From Flammula alnicola (taxonomy: Eukaryota; Basidiomycota; Agaricomycetes; Agaricales; Strophariaceae), in NCBI GenBank assembly GCA_015499995.1, contig JADNRV010000040.1:291935-355934 (forward strand): 64,000 bases of DNA. The letters are read 5' to 3'. Position numbers and translations under genes: made by a program. The notes beneath the pieces are model-generated. The model was not told the DNA's origin, made no database searches, and saw only the letters and a program-made list of their open reading frames with translations. Of this stretch, positions 1 to 12,179 are shown in pieces; position 1 is the stretch's first letter; the number at the start of each line of letters is the position of its first letter.

Positions 1-162
1 GCACGGCTGCGGTGTGTGTCAGTCCATTTTCTGTAGACTTGTACATGGTGGTGGCTGTGTCGAGAGTGGTCAGATTGTATCACTTGTACTCATTCTCATT
101 TCCTGTTATCATTCCTTCTTCAACGTCAGCTACAACCACCTCCTCCCCGTTCTCAACCTTCA

Positions 163-1987
163 ATGCCTGCTACAGTTCCTTGCCAGGTACGCCCATCTTC
201 CTCTTCTCATCCTCTCTCTATATCAGACGCCCGTCGCCTGCAGTACCGAACAGGAAAGACGCTTGGCAGCGGCACTTATGCCATCGTGAAGGAGGCTATC
301 CATGTACAAACAGGAAAGTACTATGCCTGCAAGGTCATCAACAAGAGACTCATGGAGGGACGCGAACACATGGTTATTTCCTTGCTCCATCCGATCCCTA
401 TCGATGGTCCTCATCCCCTTGACCCTAGGTCCGCAACGAGATCGCAGTCCTCAAGCGCGTTTCTAGCGGTCATCCCAATATTGTCACTCTCCATGATTAC
501 TTTGAAGTACATGTCTCCTCATTTCTCCCTGTTTGATTTATGTCTTACTTGCTTCATCAGACCGCCCACAATCTCTACCTCTGCTTCGACCTTTGCACGG
601 GCGGAGAACTATTTGATAGTATATGTGCCAAGGGAAACTACTACGAGGCGTAAGAACTCTCTTTACCGCCCATGTATCTTGCTAAATCGCATTTTCATTA
701 GTGATGCTAGGGCGCTTCTCCGAACCATCTTCGTTGCAGTGAAATACATTCACGATTCGGGCATCGTCCACCGCGGTATACACTACCCATCTGCATCTAA
801 TCCGCCTTATCTTATGTCCGTCATGTGCAGACCTGAAACCCGAAAACTTGTTATTCCGTACCCGAGCTGAAGATGCTGATATTATGATTGCCGATTTCGG
901 TTTGAGCAGAATCATGGAGGAAGAGAAATTGAACCAGTTGACCGAGATTTGTGGAACACCAGGGGTGAGTCTAGTTTGTAGGCGTGGCTCTACATTTTTA
1001 TGTACTGCGACACTACTCATGTGTCTGGTTGCTGATCACTGTTCTAGTACATGGCCCCAGAAATATTCAAAAAGAGTCTGTTTTCGTTACCTGAATCCTC
1101 ATATCGAGTCTCATGATTCATATAGCCGGTCATGGGAAGCCTGTTGACATCTGGGCAATGGGAGTCATCACCTACTTCTTGCTTGCTGGATACACTCCAT
1201 TCGATCGCGATTCGCAGCAACAAGAAATGGAGGCAATCATCGCCGGAGACTACAAATTTGAGCCCGAGGAGTATTGGCAGAACGTTTCCGAGACAGCGAA
1301 GGATTTCGTTAGGACGTGTTTGACTGTCGATCCTGCCATACGGCCCACGGCTGCGGCTGTCCTGCAACACAAGGTATGTTTCTTTGTTTCTTAATTGTCG
1401 TTGAAAGTTTTGACCGTCCTTCAAGTGGTTGGCCTCCGAGAAGCCTCACTTCGTACCTGACCCGACACGTGAAGACGGTGGTCCAGCTGATCTCTTGCCT
1501 AATGTCAAGAAGGCATTCAATGCCAAGAAACTTTGTACGACATTTTCGTGTGTGTGTGGCAAGCCGGGAACAATGCTAAACACATGTTTCTGGTGCAGGG
1601 CGTAAAGCTACTTCTACTATCAAAGCTGTGAACAGGATGGCAATCCTCGCACACGCCGATTCGGGCTTGGCCCAAATGAGAGAGAATCTGAACCAATACA
1701 AGGAGGAATCTGCGAGAGTATGTTATTGCCTTTTGTGTATCGTTGAATTTATCCTGATATTATCTGTACAGGAAAACCTGGAGGTATGCTTTGCCAAGCT
1801 TGAGATATCCAAGGACGAGGACACTGACGGATTACATCAGAGCGTGGATATCACCTATCAAGAAGGACTGGCAGCGAAGCATTCTAATGATATTTCCGCT
1901 GCAAACCACGATGATATTAACAGCAAGCTCGCACGGGCGAGCTTGGACGAGAAGGATAAGACTATTCAGGGAGGTCAGGACAAGTGA
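163..1987 (+). CDS. CMK1: Calcium/calmodulin-dependent Ser/Thr protein kinase (CaMK I type)
   Basis: Cytosolic kinase that phosphorylates Ser/Thr targets in response to Ca2+/calmodulin. Eleven exons are read: 163-186, 244-372, 429-506, 561-649, 702-775, 831-964, 1048-1075, 1126-1373, 1426-1534, 1599-1717 and 1772-1987. All introns are GT-AG and 52-83 nt, and the exons sum to exactly 416 codons (415 aa), the usual CaMK I size. Visible motifs in order: glycine loop GSGTYA, ACKVINK with the ATP lysine, HRDLKPENL spanning the exon 5/6 junction, DFGLS, GTPGYMAPE across two junctions, and DIWAMGV. After the kinase domain, KKLWRKATSTIKAVNRM has the basic/hydrophobic spacing of an autoinhibitory and calmodulin-binding segment. 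The ATG at 163 gives the short MPATVPCQ leader typical of fungal CaMKs. The gene is convergent with CSN3 and shows no damage. The family call is very secure; the numbering of the paralogue is not. Confidence 0.95.
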
Positions 1988-2345
1988 TGTATTTATGATG
2001 GATTGTCTGTGTAGCCTGAGCCTCCCAGGCCTGTCGGGGAGTTAACATCGAAAGCGATTCCCAATTTATGGCGGAGCATACTGGATATTGATCAATCTAG
2101 GAGGGTACCTAGTACTATTATACATGCAATCTCTACGCTATTAGTCACTCCGAATCACCGCCTTGAAATTGAGGAAGTCGCTGCTTCATCGTTCCAATCT
2201 TTACACAAAATGCTACACAGACCTGACACGATACACTTTCTCAAAGAGCCTAAGCATCATCTAGCTATAAAACGTCACAACTCCTCGTCCATGCGCACAA
2301 CTTGCCAACCCGTCGTGTTCAAGCAAATCCGAAAGTAGCAAATGA
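1988..2345. other. Convergent 3' intergenic region
   Basis: About 360 bp between the stop codons of the kinase (+) and CSN3 (-). It must hold both 3' UTRs. I see no ORF, tRNA or repeat in it. Confidence 0.6.
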
Positions 2346-4171
2346 TCACGCATACACGTTCTCGTCCCAAAACTGCTGCGCGTTCATATTCGCAAAGATC
2401 TCCTCTTCCGCTGACGGTGCCCAGGCCGCGTCGTGCGTTTTCACAGCCTGTGTTGGGACAAACGAACATGTTAGGTCACGTAAAAAGAAGACAAGAAAGA
2501 GAAAACAGAATCCGAGGAATAATACGTAATAATAAAAGAGAATGAACAACAACGAACCTTGCTCAAGAATTCCCTACTCCTGCCCATCTCCATCTCCAGA
2601 TACGCGAGGAGCGACGTTTGCTGCTGGACATCCTTGAGCACGCTGTCGACTTGCTCCTTTGTGAACTGTGCAGGCGGATCGGAGAACGTGACTGTGCCGT
2701 CGGCGGAGATTTGGGCGGTGATATCGTTGGATTCGATCTGTCCGAAGAATGGGATGAAGGAGAATCAGAACCAGAATAGAGCTGCTGTGCGGAGGAGGAC
2801 ATAGTGGAAGAAGAGAAAAGGGGAAACGCCTGCGTACCATGCTCAAAAGCAACGCTCTGACTTCATCCTCTGATTCGATCTTGACCGCCCGTCCGATGTC
2901 AGCGAGGTGCAGCGTCACGTATGTCGCTGTGAGCTTCTTGAGTACCCATCGGGGTGCACGAGCTATGGCTTGTTGGAGGAGCCCGAGGTTTTTATCCTGA
3001 AAACGTCAACCAGCATCAGTATCATATGCCAGGTTAAACAATAAGCGACGAAGGAATACAAGGAATACAACACACCTGCGCGAATGTCTGCCTCTCCTTC
3101 TCATAAATCTCTCTCATCAACGCCGCGTTCTTCGGGTACGCATTGATGAAAGCATTATACGCCGTGTTCTTGAACAGCCGCACCAGCTGCGGGTGCGCGT
3201 ACTTGGGCAGCGTCGGGACCTTGCCCGCCGAGATCAGCTGCACCAGCCGCAGCTTCTTCAGGGCCTCCATCTGCAGCGCGGCGGGGTAGGTGCCCGGGCT
3301 CGTCACGCAGATCTCGAAGTACTCCTCGGCCTCCTTCCACCGCTTGAGCGCGGCGAGTGCGATGCCGCCGATGTAGTGGTACGTCAGGCTGTCGGTGTAG
3401 TGCAGGTCCGGGCTGAGCGCGGTGTCGATTTCAGTGATGGGGTGCGAGAGGATGGGCAGGGCCGGGAGGAAGTTGCGTGTTGAGACGCATGTCTAGGAAC
3501 ACGTCGTTATTGTTGGCTTCTGTTTAAATGAGAAATACGTACAAGAAGAAATATGGAGTGGATGGTAGTGAGATAAGAAGGACTGGGAGGATATCGAGTC
3601 ACTAGGTCGTACAGTGGCGGAATGGCCAAGCTAGGCTGCATCGAAGACAACATCAATGTGAGATCGGTCAAAGGTGGGTTGAGAACATACATTTCCGATA
3701 TGTGACGCCAAACGCTGGATCCCTTTCGCCAACTTGGTTACTGTCAATGTTCAGTTCTACTTTCTTTCAATAAGTTGAAAGCCGACACACCACGATCAGG
3801 AGCCAGACGAGCTTGATCTGGGTCGAAGTTGTGGCAGAAATTTTGCACGACTTGCCAGGGAGGAGGCTGGATGCTCGAGAAATTGGCGCCCAGTCTTGCA
3901 GACCTTTCACCAAGAGTCCACGTCGAGCTTCTAACAGACCATTACAGGAAAAGGCCACTCACAAGATGTACAGGACGGCAAGACCATACATCCGCACGTC
4001 CAACAGTATCACTGGGTCCTGTCCATCCGACAAGGAGCTCGATAGGATGGCCTCTTTTTTTTCTCGTGGGATGTTTGATTTTAAGATGTTGTTGAGCGAT
4101 GGGATATGAGTCGTGGAGATAATTTGGGCGAAGAGAGTATCGATGTATATAGGATTGTTCGTGGATGACAT
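2346..4171 (-). CDS. csn3: COP9 signalosome complex subunit 3
   Basis: Scaffold subunit of the COP9 signalosome, which removes Nedd8 from cullins in nucleus and cytosol. Eight exons on the minus strand: 4171-3963, 3930-3791, 3740-3691, 3635-3543, 3492-3076, 2996-2838, 2737-2558 and 2447-2346. Together they give 1,350 nt, i.e. 449 aa plus stop, close to the size of known CSN3 proteins. Diagnostic stretches are HYTDSLTYHYIGGIALAALK, the repeat-like helical segment around LQMEALKKLRLVQLISAGK, and a C-terminal PCI-type region (TYVTLHLADIGRA, then ISADGTVTFSDPP). The start MSSTNN at 4171 is chosen because it opens the frame and is followed by an uninterrupted 69-codon exon. The first intron, 3962-3931, is only 32 nt (35 nt if the next AG is used); it is required because reading through meets a TGA at once. 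No degeneration is seen. Confidence 0.93.
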
Positions 4172-4681
4172 CTTGAATACTAGGCGTGTGTGGCGCATTC
4201 GCTGTGACTCCCTGCTTTGGGTCACCGCCACCATTATGTAATCATTTCCCATCTCCTCTCGCTTGCTCCACCAACACATGTGAAGAGAAGATATGAGAAA
4301 CAACCTCAGGAAGTGCCTAGGAGAAGGAAAAACATTGGCAGGAGGCATACCATCTACAGAGGTCATCTCAACAGCTATACAAATATTGTAGTAGAACAAA
4401 TAGCAGGCATTGGAAGTGAATGGCATGACAAAGCATACCTGGGGCCATTTAACATTGTTCAATTGACTCTACCCAGTACCCATCCTTATTAAGAAATATT
4501 ACCTTTCATAAGTGCAAGTTGGTTGTTGGTTTCTATTTTTGACTGGGTCTTTGGGTGTTGCTTCTTTGAGTGCTCCTTCTTTTACTTAAAAATAGATGCT
4601 GAGAATTATTGGTTATCTCCTGCTTTATTTTGATAAATGACTGATCTCTCCCACTTCTTTACTTAAGTATGTACATTTCCT

Positions 4682-4718
<37 letters not shown>

Positions 4719-4861
4719 ATATATAATATTGTCAATTTGAAAATGATACTGGCCTTCCTTGCAACTGAATAAAATATATTATCAAAAAATAATCTATTTC
4801 TTTGCCTTTCAGCACTTACACACAATTTTTCTCTCATTATATAACTACTTATCTTTGTAAA
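4172..4861. other. AT-rich non-genic DNA, upstream of csn3
   Basis: Contains the csn3 5' flank and then the edge of the repeat-rich domain. The block at about 4448-4620 (TTGTTCAATTG, CTACCCAGTACCCA, GACTGGGTCTTTGGGTG) resembles segments at 9190-9310, 13780-13880 and 25485-25580, so it belongs to a dispersed repeat family. No credible gene is seen. Confidence 0.5.
4682..4724. repeat. (AT)n(GT)n microsatellite
   Basis: An uninterrupted AT run changes into a GT run and back to AT. Confidence 0.9.
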
Positions 4862-5235
4862 TTTAAGGGCCTAGGTCAGGGCCCTTGCCTGTTATGGTAT
4901 GCCGTGAGGTCATGCCGTTGATCGCGTTGATCAGTGATGGCCGTGCACGTGATGTGACCGACCCCGCCACGCATTTGGCCTTTGCCCGGTGGGTTTTCCC
5001 CCGTTCGAGGCCTGGGAACCCTCGTTCCCGGGTCGGAAAACCCCGTTCGAGGAACGCGTGTTCGGCGTTCGCGCGTGTTCGGTGGTTGCGTAACCCATGG
5101 GGGTTTTACCGTTTTGGCAGGCATGCGCGCTGCGCACTTGGGCGCGCGCTGCTCCTGCTCGGAGCTTGCTCTCGCCGTCTGCCCTCGAGGAGAGCACCTG
5201 AGCACCTGCCATCCCCTCCCTCACGCAAAATAGTA
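4862..5235. other. GC- and CpG-rich island in AT-rich DNA
   Basis: Abrupt composition change: rich in CG dinucleotides, with repeated GTTCGAGG and GTTCG motifs at 4990-5080. Open frames exist on both strands but none looks like a protein. It may be a recent insertion that has not yet lost CpG; no flanking duplication was recognised. The transition back to AT-rich DNA is sharp near 5235. Confidence 0.5.
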
Positions 5236-6126
5236 GTAGTAGGTTAGACATAATTCAACCTTAAATTTTCGAATATGAAGCCTCCGAGGGCAAATTGTGA
5301 GCGCTACGAGGATTCCGAGCCCAAATTTAAGATTAAGTAGGAGTTAAGCTTAAATTCCTTAAATTCCTTAAATTCTTTAAATTGGGCTGGTTCAACTCTT
5401 AAATTGGGCTGGCGGAACACGGAACGGGGACTCAGAAAAGCCAGCTCGCTGCCTGCGGCGTCCGGATTTTGCGTTGTACGTACTGGATTGATAAATTCGG
5501 ACCCTGTTCAGACCCTGGTCGCGAACTGGTGTGCCCCCTCCTCTGACATTACGCAATCACCTTCCTGTTGCCGCTGGTTCAGCGGACGGCATTGCACTAT
5601 ATTTTTTCTCACTGCGCGGCTACATTCCCTCCCTACCTAATCCATTTTTGCTCCCTTACTTTTTTTTGTATACTTGTTAGCTAACTATACAAAACAATAG
5701 ATTTTTCTAAAATTTCTTGGCCTGCAGCCTCATTTCTACATATTCTATGGACTTCACTGCATCCTATTGCGTGTGATAACAACCCCGGGGCACCCAGACT
5801 TACTTACTTAGTGATGATGCCGCACCTAAAGAGGTACAGGCCTTGGTGCGACCCTTTGTCACGCTGTCAGATCGCGAATCTCAAATTTAGCGCGGCTGAC
5901 AGCCGTATCCATGGTAAATTCAAGCGAATAAACAGACTTATTTTTTCTACACACAATCATTTATATCACTACATTAAATTACTCATGTTATATAAAATCT
6001 ATTATTATTACTTCATTTACTTCTTATAATGACTTATGTTTTAAATGCACTGCTTAGACTTTTATTGATTTTTTCCCATGATAACTGGCATTGCTCACAC
6101 ATCAATCTTCTCTCATAGGAATAATC
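5236..6126. other. Non-genic DNA with a short TTAAATTCC tandem
   Basis: Around 5350-5412 the motif TTAAATTCC/TTAAATTGGG recurs about every 10-20 bp. The rest is AT-rich with short GC-rich patches. No gene or RNA was recognised. Confidence 0.4.
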
Positions 6127-7425
6127 AAATAGCAATCAATGCCAGTCTGAGCAGTGATTCTAATAAGTGTAGATTATAAGGAATGAATGTAGAAGACATG
6201 GCTAAACTGAATAAAAGACAAGCTGAGCTCTCAGATGAGGAAGCTCATTCAAATTTACTGATCATTGCAACCATGGCTCTTGTACCAATATCATGCCTAT
6301 ACCTGTGCAGCTCTTTACCCTTCCAACTGGAGCTTGGAGCATTTCATATGATTTTTTTTTTTAAATCTGTATTTACATTCTTTGAGGTTGCCTTATGTTG
6401 GATGTCACATTGTAAACTAGTCTGTCTATCTAAGAATCTGTGATTTATTTAGTCTATACACTTGCCTCTTGGTGGCCTCCTGAGGTGGCATGGGTCACAT
6501 AAAAGTGTTGATATAGTAGCTAGGAGAGTATGTAGTAAAGATTATAAGGGAGTAGGTTAAGGGTGGAGAGACCAAAGTGTAAGGTATATACAATAAAAGT
6601 GTAAAGTGTGAAAGGATGGGAATTATAAGAATTTTATAGTTTATGGTACAAAAGTGATTGGAGTAAGAGTATAAATGAATGGATTCTGGCTTACCTTGAA
6701 CTGGACATTAAGGTGGATGGAGAGGTGCTTCATTCAGGCTAGGCACTGGGGCTCTGTCTGGGATTTTTGTTCTTTGCTTTGGGGGGTCTGAGGTTACCAT
6801 GTGTGTCATAGAAGTGTCCTGTGGCATATATGTATCTCAGCAGAGCAGGTCTTGCCTGGATGTCTCTATGTATGTTGATTTTGATTTCAAGCATGAGATC
6901 TATTTCTTTCTGTAATATTGCTTACTTGTCATCATAGGTGGGGCATAGTTTGAGGAAGTGTGACCATTTCTGGTTTCTTTTTGCATGATTCACAGATTGG
7001 TGATTCAGCTTGTTGGATTCTGTGGAGGTACGTTCAAAGGGCAACATAACCTGTTCTAAGTTGTGTGAGGATGCTGGTGTGCTGGTGTTCTAGCTCGTAT
7101 GCTGATTCTAGAATTTGGAGGTGGGCATGAAGGGGTCTATCTGTGATAATCGGCAATACCTGGGCCGGTTTCAGAAGTTTTCTTCATACATTTTGATTAT
7201 TTTTGACTTGAGTTTTTGCTTAGTATTTCATATAATATATCAATAAATCAGACAGAACTTGATTTGCTCAATAGTTGGAATGCAAGCCAATGTTAGAGGC
7301 AGTATCTTTTAGAATTTGAATGAGATTTATTAGATCAAACAGTGAACTCATATTGACAAATTATCCAGCTGTTGACATTGGCAGTCTTCACCTGTCATCA
7401 ATATTCAGATTACAAAGTGGATAGA
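6127..7425 (+). repeat. Dispersed repeat R2, copy 1 (interrupted)
   Basis: Positions 6127-6349 and 7225-7425 align collinearly with the uninterrupted copy at 8463-8890. Shared strings include GCCAGTCTGAGCAGT / GCCAGCCTGAGCAGT, AAGCTCATT.AAATTTACTGATCAT and TCTTTTAGAATTTGA. The middle is a later LINE insertion. Further matching DNA follows at about 7662-7790 (versus 8930-9030) after another unshared stretch. Confidence 0.8.
6350..7224 (-). mobile_element. 5'-truncated LINE (Tad-like) fragment, decayed
   Basis: On the minus strand the insert ends in an A run (seen as T10-12 from 6352) and is flanked by a 9-bp duplication, atttcatat, at 6341-6349 and 7225-7233. Near 6930-7110 the minus strand still encodes, with frameshifts, the C-terminal LINE segment SILTQLRTGYVAL, then a Cys-rich ESPICESC-like knuckle and HFLKLCPTYD. 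That is the post-RNase-H zinc-knuckle region of Tad-clade elements. It has no intact ORF. Confidence 0.72.
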
Positions 7426-8050
7426 GTCGGACCAATTTTTGTTTGGATTCTTATGCAGAATTTGCAATGCATACAGCCTAAAATAAAGATCCAAATGACA
7501 GTCCAAGGACTAAAAATGCACTACTATCACCACCTGTATATATTTAACATCATAATTAATATGCAACTTGGGGGTGCTGGCACATTGCAGTTGTTGGGTC
7601 CAGTCCCAGCAAGCTCTATTCCTCTCAATAGGCTAGTAGTGGGGATGTTGGTGTGCCAGTCTCTGTAGTGCAGATTTAGGTGATTAACTGCCAGTATATA
7701 CAATGATCACAAATAATGTGATTAATTGAATCAACAGGAGGGTTTGATAGTAGGAGTGGACATAGACAGTTTGATAGATGGCAACATTTGTCACACCAAT
7801 ATGTGCCATTCTCAAAAACCTTGCAAGTTGACCAAAGTCTTTATCCTTCCTGTAATTTACTAAACATAGAATATTCAGGGTATATTTATAGATAGTCATA
7901 GTTCTTCATGCCAGGTAGTTAGTTAGCATGCAGATGTTTTTCTAAAGTCTCAAATTTATTTATTTATTTTGCCACCCAGGTTCACTGCTCAAAGTTCTTG
8001 AAAAAAGAAAAGAAAAAAAGAGTACATGAAATGATATTAGCAGCAAATTG
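7426..8050. other. Decayed repeat DNA
   Basis: Partly the continuation of repeat R2 (7662-7830). No coding sequence was recognised. Confidence 0.4.
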
Positions 8051-8192
8051 AAAAAAAAAAAAACAAAAAACAGAAAACAAAAAACAAAAAACAAAAAACA
8101 AAAAACAAAAAACAAAAACAAAAAACAAAAACAAAAAACAAAAACAAAAAACAAAAAACAAAAAACAAAAAACAAAAAAAAACAAAAAAAAA
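8051..8192. repeat. (CAAAAAA)n low-complexity tract
   Basis: A-rich array of roughly 20 CAAAAA/CAAAAAA units. Apparent minus-strand frames rich in Phe/Cys/Leu are an artefact of the repeat. Confidence 0.95.
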
Positions 8193-8462
8193 CTCAATCC
8201 ATAGCTATGTAAACACCAGTCCATGTCTCCTTCTGTCACATGAAATCCAAGACATTCACTGATGGCATAGCCACTTGTGCTCATACATGCTATTTTATCC
8301 ATCGACAATGGACAAGGTTGTGTTCATTAAGGGATGGACAAGATGAGAGTTGATCAATAGATGAGCCAGGACTGAGGCTAAACCAAGTTAAAGCTGAAGA
8401 CTATCTACTACAACCAACCTACTATTTATACTACAGAAAGCCTTTTATAGTCTCCCAGAAGC

Positions 8463-9035
8463 CCTTTATCTAACAGCAGTTAGTGCCAGCCTGAGCAGTT
8501 ATTCCAGTAAGTATAGATTATGAAAAATGAATGTAGAAAGCATAGCTAAACTAAATAAAAGATGAGCTGAGCTCTTGGGTAAGAAAGCTCATTTAAATTT
8601 ACTGATCATCACAACTATTACTCTTGTACCAAATATTGTGCCTGTACTTCAGCAGCTCTTTGCCCTTCTAACTAGTGCTTGGCACATTTTATATGATATA
8701 TCAACAAATCAGATAGAACATAATCTGCCCAACAGTTGGAATGCAAACTGATGTTAATATCAGCATCTTTTAGAATTTGAGCCAGATTTATCAGGCCAAC
8801 CAGTAAACATGTATCAACAAATTATCCAGATGTTGACATCAACAGGCTTCACCCATCATTAATATTCAGACTACAGAATAGATGGATAGTTAATTGTCTG
8901 AATCCTGAATCTGTGCTGGAGGGGCTGGTGCCCCGTACATACAAGGATGTCAAATAATGCAATTAAACCAATCAACTGGAGGGTTTGATAGTGAGGGAGA
9001 GCATGGGCAGTTCAATGCATGGTATGATAGTCATA
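8463..9035 (+). repeat. Dispersed repeat R2, copy 2 (uninterrupted)
   Basis: Matches copy 1 (6127-7425, about 7662-7790) without the LINE insert, so it serves as the empty-site reference. The junction sequence reads ATTTTATATGATATATCAA, as expected before insertion. Confidence 0.8.
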
Positions 9036-9185
9036 TCATGTGCACCGTGTCTCAGTCTCTCTTTTCACTTATAGTCACATAGCTAAGTAGTTCATTTTCT
9101 TGTCAAAATAACATACATCTTGACTTGTTACAAAATTTCTTGTTAAGTTGTCCTTGACTGTAACGAATGGCAACATTTGTCAGTG

Positions 9186-9310
9186 CACAGCCATATTTGT
9201 TCAATTGGTGCTACCCAGTACCCACCTTTATTAGGAAATATTACTTTCTTGGGTTGCAAAATGGCTGCTGGTTTCCTTTTTAAATTGGGTCTTTGGGTGT
9301 TATGCTGACA
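9186..9310 (+). repeat. Fragment of dispersed repeat R1
   Basis: TTGTTCAATTGGTGCTACCC followed by CAGTACCCACCTTTATTA parallels 4453-4500 and, more distantly, 13787-13830 and 25490-25530. Confidence 0.6.
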
Positions 9311-9495
9311 GTTAGAAGATGACAGATGAAATGAGAGGTAAAATACTGACCTGCATGTGATATAGAATATCATGAGATGAATGCAATCCTATAGTTTTTG
9401 TCATTTTTTCTTGAAGTGATAGATGATTCTGGTTAAGAATCAACTTGGTTCTAATGATACATGATATAAAAGCAGAAAAAGAGAGAATAAACTAG

Positions 9496-12176
9496 CTACT
9501 CACCTAATACAAATGGAAGATGCATATATTTCCACATTAGTGTAATCATTGTCATTCTAAAATGCCTCAGAAAAGTACTAAAGGCCATGGACAAATCCAC
9601 CAAACTGAAAAAAGCCTCATAAGCATAAGCAATAGGAACAAAAGTAGTATTAGACTGAATGAACATGTAGCAAAAACAACATACAATTTTGTCTGGTGTT
9701 GCCAAATTATCATCTAGAGCTTCCTTGGTCCAGAGTATAACAGGATATGTTTTTCTGTCAGTTGGGCTAGGAGAACATATGCAGTGCATCTGATCTTCCA
9801 TAACAGTGTAGTTTGGACCACCTTTATGTTCTTTGCTTACATCTTGTAGTTCTCCAGATTTTAGACCATGAAGTGCATGTGTTTTAAGCTCTACAAGGTG
9901 TTTCTTTTTAAGTGGCACTATAAATGATTTGCTGGCTCTAGAAAGCAATATAAGCACCTTGAAAAATGTCAATAAAATAGCATATCATTCCAACTCAATT
10001 CAAGTTGCATTTCTGAACATTCATTCTCCAATTCTCTTAAACTGCTGAAGCTCCTCTCTTATTGCTTTCACATACTTGAGACAATTGTGATTATAACAGC
10101 AAGTAATAATGATGATGAGCAGCAACAACACTAAATACTGCTGCCAAGGTGGGCAGGAGCAGCAATGCAAGGCAGGAGCAGTGAGGTGAGGTGGGCACAG
10201 TGAGGCAAAGTGATGGCAAAGCAACAAGGAACAATGGCCTTGGTGAAGCCAGGTGTAGATAGCATCTGGTGTGGGTGCAACAAGGGCATAAAGAGACATG
10301 GGAGGCATACAATATCAGGCTAATGTCAGGCACTGTAAATCATGGTGAGTGCAGCATGTGCCTTTTCTAACCCTTCTAGCCCATTAATTCATGCCTTAGC
10401 TTGCAAAACAAACTCTTTGCTGCTCCAGAAACACTAACACTGACAGTAATAATATGTGGGCAGTGCAGAAATGATAATGTGCTTGTATCCACACCCTACA
10501 CTCCAAAGCCTGCACATATCATACTCACTTCACCTGTCAAGTTGTTATTGTGCTGCATCCTCCCCACTCAACATGATACAATATCACAGCCTTCCTAGTC
10601 ATAAACTGTTTTGACAAGCATCTGCAGCTTGTAGTATTTGCTTTACACCTCATATGTAGAGTAGTAGATACTTACTTTCTCAATATATTGTTTTGACAAC
10701 TCTTGCAGTGTAAATGAATTGCTCCCAAAGCTTAAAACAAGACAAACATGCAAGTGCAACAAGGTGACCTAGGATGAATAGATATTTTGCTTTTTTCCAG
10801 TCAGTGTCAGGCCTTAGGCTCCACAATGTCAGGGACCTCTGGTCTCATGTTGGATGTCTCTTTGCTGAAAAGCAAAATGGACTTATAAGAATAAAAAATA
10901 GAATATTGGAAGAAATACTTACATTGTTTTGATACAATTAGTCTGGTAGACTGTGGTGTCTGTCCCATCTTGAAAATGAAAATGCAACTTGTCCTAAATT
11001 TGAAATCATGTTAATGTTGACAGAAAATGTGCCTTGGAATATAGACACTCACTCTGCTAATTCTCTCCATATGACATTTGTGCACTGAGATAAAGCCCAA
11101 TTATAGATGTCAATATTGAGGCCTGGCACTATGGAAGAGCATGGCTTATTCTCACCATCAACTTCAGCAGTGGGTACTACCAGCTTGTGATATTGATCCT
11201 TTCAACATGAAGCTGAGTCAGCAACCTCAATAGTAAGGCTTTGCAATACATACTGCACCATCAGTGGAACCTTCTTTTTTTGGAAGACAAGAGAGGCAGA
11301 AAATTAGTGAGGGATGATATAGTATAGTGGAGCATTTACTGCAATTGACATTATTTCTTGCAGTTTCTGAGTGTTCAGTGACCCTTTATATAGAGGATAA
11401 CAAAATAAGACTAAGTAGGAATCTCTAACACATTCAGTGAAGATTCATGATGTCAACAGAATAAAAGGATATAAAGTTCAATAATGAATGAATATGGGGA
11501 GATTCCAATGAGGGTATACCTTAGTGTTTTGTGAGCAGTACATCTTGTTGACACTGATAAGAAACCCAGTTTTATCAGTCCTGGTCTGGTCAAGGGGTGC
11601 TGATGCAGCCAGGTCCAAGAGCCAACTCTTGGTGTAGTTATGGTTGACTGACATAACTCTGTCCATCTATTGGGGGTGTGCGGTAAGAGCACCAGTGTGT
11701 GCAAGCTTGACAGCCAGCAAAATAAACAGCTTCTGCACATACATAATCCAACTGAGCATCTTTTCTTTTAAATACTTGATTAAACTGTATTCTGTATCCA
11801 TGGAACAGAGTGGGCAGTTGCTAGTTATGCCATATGTGTGAGGCAGAAGGATTTCGATAACAATGCTGACTGTGTTTTCCAGTCAAATCCATATCTGGGC
11901 TATATCTGGGTAAAGGATGTACCTCTCTCGAATGCAGAGTATCTTCTTGCTAAATGAATCACGGTCCCTCAAGAGGTGACCCCAGATAGCACCATTGAAA
12001 AAGTCATCTGCAAGCACAAAATCAAGGTACAGCTGAGCCCAGTAGTTCCATTGCATCTGCCTAATTTGCACTCTTGTAGGTGAGGGCATTACCTGTTTGT
12101 CTAACAGCAGCTTTGGAATGTTATGCAGCAGGTCCCTTTCAGTGCTGTTTCTTTCAAGACTCCAAAGTGTCATCAC
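9496..12176 (-). pseudogene. Multi-exon gene remnant, function unknown
   Basis: Several minus-strand pieces look protein-coding and lie in one order. They are 12176-11883 (WNYWAQLYLDFVLADDFF), about 11666-11480 (LLDLAASAPLDQTRTDK, ISVNKMYCSQNTKV), about 11250-11054 (KLVVPTAEVDGENKPCSS, IDIYNWALSQCTNVIW, followed directly by a GTGAGT donor) and 9972-9496 (158 codons with CFCYMFIQSN and PIAYAYEAFFSLVDL). The exon ending at 11054 carries an in-frame TGA at 11204-11202. I do not recognise the family. The composition and broken frames suggest an old gene copy in a silenced region. Exon assignments outside those named are not resolved. Confidence 0.4.
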
Positions 12177-12179
12177 ATG

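Noticed and set aside
4625..4837. Minus-strand frame through the AT/GT microsatellite
   Set aside because: It depends on the microsatellite (THTHTH/IYIYI); no protein signal outside it.
8051..8192. CRISPR-like regular array
   Set aside because: Homopolymer-based low-complexity tract with no spacers; eukaryotic context.
7960..8308. Long minus-strand Phe/Cys/Leu-rich open frames
   Set aside because: They are translations of the (CAAAAAA)n tract and have no independent support.
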